A stretch of 64,000 nt of DNA from Pseudodesulfovibrio sp. 5S69 (GTDB taxonomy: Bacteria > Desulfobacterota > Desulfovibrionia > Desulfovibrionales > Desulfovibrionaceae). Each line of letters starts with the position of its first letter. Within the stretch, counting starts at the first letter, position 1. The notes below the pieces were generated by a model. The model was not told the DNA's origin. It saw only the letters and a list, made by a program, of their open reading frames with translations, and did no database searches. Shown here piece after piece: positions 62,377-64,000 of this stretch. The translations under genes were made by a program, and so were the position numbers. The stretch lies in assembly GCF_037094465.1 (NCBI RefSeq), contig NZ_CP146609.1:2971501-3035500 (forward strand). The letters are read 5' to 3'.

Positions 62377-64000
62377 TCAGGCCGCGGCGTCCGGTCCCGA
62401 TCCGAGCCCGGCTTTCAACTCGTCGAGCACGGCCAGGGCCTTCTTGAAATCGTATTCGGCAATAAGCTTGAGCAGTTGCTTGACCTCGGCACGCGCCTCT
62501 TCGGGCCAGACCAACCCCTTCACGTCCTGGCTTCGCTCCCGGCACTCCACCGGCGCCCCCTGGGAGAGGGGAGCCCGGAGACCGTCCAGGCTGGCCATGA
62601 GCGCCTCCACCGAAGCCACCTCCCCTTCCTCCGGAAGCTCCGACTCCTCGGTCTGGGCCTCCTTGAGCTCGCCGATGCTCCGGACCACCTCGTCGAGCCG
62701 TGAAGTGAACGTGGCCAGCAACTGGGAGGGGTTCTCGTCCCCCTGGTCCAGGGCCTTCTCCAGCGCCCCGGCGGCCTCGAACAGGTCCATGGCTCCGAGC
62801 ATGCCGGAGGTACCCTTGACGGAATGGGCCAGGGCCACGGCTTCATGGATGTCCCCCGCGGACAGGTGCTTCCCGATCTGTTCGGCGGCGTCCGCGTACT
62901 TCTCGTCCAGCAGGAGCAGTAGCGTCCTGTAGAGCTTCTCGTTGCCCCGGGCGCGCCGCAGGCCGAGTTGCACGTCGATGCCCTGCATCATGGCGGGGAG
63001 AGCGTCCTTGTCCGTGGTCGGCCGCTCGCGCTTCTTGTCGGACCTGGCCGGGCCGGCCGCAGCCTCTTCGTCTCCGCCGGTCAACCACTTGGTCAGGACG
63101 GCGAACAGGTCGTCCGGATCGAAGGGCTTGGCGATGTGGTCGTTCATGCCCACTTCCTTGCTCATCTCGATGTCGGCGAGCATGGCGTGGGCGGTCATGG
63201 CGATGATCGGCAGGTCCTTGAAGCGGGCCTGCTCACGGATGAGCCGGGTGGCCTCGTGACCATCCATGACCGGCATCTGGATGTCCATGAGCACCAGGTC
63301 CACTTCGTTCTTATCGAGAAATTCCAATGCGCTCTGCCCGTTGAAGGCCTCGAAGACCTCGACTCCGATGGAAGCCAGAATCTCCTGGGCCACCTGGCGG
63401 TTGATTTCGTTGTCCTCCACCAGCAGGATCCGCTTGCCGGCGAGCTTTTCCAACGCCCTTTCGGGCCGGGCGGTCTCGTTCAGGGTGACCATGCCCTTGC
63501 CCAGAGTCTCGACCACCAGGTTGAACAGGAAGGACTGGTTCACCGGCTTGAACAGCAGGCCGCGGAAACCCAGTTCGTTGGTCCGCTTGACCAGGGAGGC
63601 GTTGCCGTAGGCCGAGACCATGAACATGGGCGGCTTGACCTGGATGGCCCCATCCTTGAGGATATTCTCGGCAGTCTCCAGGCCGTCCATTTCCGGCATA
63701 CGCCAGTCCACCACGAGCAGCTTGAAGGTCTCCTTGTCTCCGCAGCCGCGCAGGATGTCGATGGCCTCGAAACCCGACTTGGCCGTGGTCACGGACAGCC
63801 CCATGTATTCGAGCATGCCCTTGAGGATAATGCGCGAGGTGGGGTTGTCGTCCACCACCAGGGCGGGCATGCCCAGCAGTTCCTGAGGCAGGGTCGCGCT
63901 CTCGGTCTCCTCCCGGTAGATGGGGAAGGTGACCTCGAACCAGAAGAGGCTGCCCTTGCCGAAATCGCTCTCGGCTCCGATCTCGCCGCCCATGAGCCCC
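62377..64000 (-). CDS. Hybrid sensor histidine kinase, C-terminal part (cut by window edge)
   Basis: The last 540 or so residues of a larger protein. It opens at the end of the kinase ATPase domain (LMGGEIGAESDFGKGSLFWFEV). It continues with two receiver domains, the first with VVDDN and VVDWRMPEMDG, the second with LVEDNEINRQVA and LMDIQMPVMDGHEA. It ends with an HPt domain carrying the phosphoacceptor histidine in LAHSVKGTSGML. This is a complete phosphorelay chain in one protein. The sensor and dimerisation parts lie beyond position 64000. Confidence 0.93.
   Translation of the reverse strand, partial: GLMGGEIGAESDFGKGSLFWFEVTFPIYREETESATLPQELLGMPALVVDDNPTSRIILKGMLEYMGLSVTTAKSGFEAIDILRGCGDKETFKLLVVDWRMPEMDGLETAENILKDGAIQVKPPMFMVSAYGNASLVKRTNELGFRGLLFKPVNQSFLFNLVVETLGKGMVTLNETARPERALEKLAGKRILLVEDNEINRQVAQEILASIGVEVFEAFNGQSALEFLDKNEVDLVLMDIQMPVMDGHEATRLIREQARFKDLPIIAMTAHAMLADIEMSKEVGMNDHIAKPFDPDDLFAVLTKWLTGGDEEAAAGPARSDKKRERPTTDKDALPAMMQGIDVQLGLRRARGNEKLYRTLLLLLDEKYADAAEQIGKHLSAGDIHEAVALAHSVKGTSGMLGAMDLFEAAGALEKALDQGDENPSQLLATFTSRLDEVVRSIGELKEAQTEESELPEEGEVASVEALMASLDGLRAPLSQGAPVECRERSQDVKGLVWPEEARAEVKQLLKLIAEYDFKKALAVLDELKAGLGSGPDAAA

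Overview
This GC-rich window looks like chromosome of a Desulfovibrio-type sulfate reducer (Desulfovibrionaceae; Desulfovibrio or Pseudodesulfovibrio is my best guess). The main pointers are a homotrimeric porin of the kind typical of that family, a long UbiD-type menaquinone decarboxylase with a UbiX partner, a bacteriohemerythrin, a roughly 1000-residue NAD-glutamate dehydrogenase, a cdaA-cdaR-glmM cluster linked to ftsH and folP, and a NikR-like operator of the deltaproteobacterial form. This assignment is inferred from gene content, not from an alignment. I see no phage, insertion sequence or CRISPR array.

Layout. 0.4-5.3 kb: a thiamin operon on the minus strand (thiS-thiG-thiH-thiF-thiE-thiC), tightly overlapped and preceded by a TPP riboswitch and an attenuator. 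5.3-5.8 kb: a zinc-ribbon protein behind a flagellar (sigma-28 type) promoter. 5.9-17.9 kb: a long minus-strand series ftsH-folP-cdaA-cdaR-glmM-galU-(secreted protein)-priA-(Skp-like)-(SH3 protein), which joins proteolysis, folate, c-di-AMP, cell-wall precursor and replication-restart functions. 18.0-21.6 kb: argF-argG-argH. 21.7-27.2 kb: an uptake ABC transporter, phoH, ybeY and a membrane sensor fused to a Schlafen-type domain. 27.3-28.9 kb: a metal-efflux permease and its ArsR repressor, with palindromic operators at both genes. 28.9-33.5 kb: NAD-glutamate dehydrogenase, then divergent cheV and a stand-alone HPt gene.

33.5-40.6 kb: menaquinone decarboxylase, small unknowns, bacteriohemerythrin, tRNA-Arg(CCG), ubiX, a metal-dependent hydrolase, an internally deleted aldo/keto reductase remnant and uvrC. 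40.9-49.4 kb, mostly plus strand: porin, hisD, purC, a 28-residue membrane peptide, the rpsF-rpsR-rplI-dnaB operon, a phenylacetate-CoA ligase and a DUF456 protein. 49.4-54.2 kb: a carboxymuconolactone decarboxylase-like protein, a patatin, threonine synthase, a TlyA-type methyltransferase and an EamA exporter. 54.2-64 kb: a rhodanese-ferritin fusion, an ECF transporter pair without its S component, a frameshifted PEP-CTERM remnant, a FadL-type porin, a DUF4198 protein behind a NikR-like operator, a bile-acid/sodium symporter family protein beside arsS, the SRP RNA, and the C-terminal part of a hybrid histidine kinase cut by the right edge.

Most of the content is housekeeping. The least explained items are the Cache-like/Schlafen membrane fusion, the sigma-28-driven zinc-ribbon protein, the rhodanese-ferritin fusion, the doubled ArsR operators, the orphan ECF pair with the nearby nickel-type operator, and the two decayed genes.
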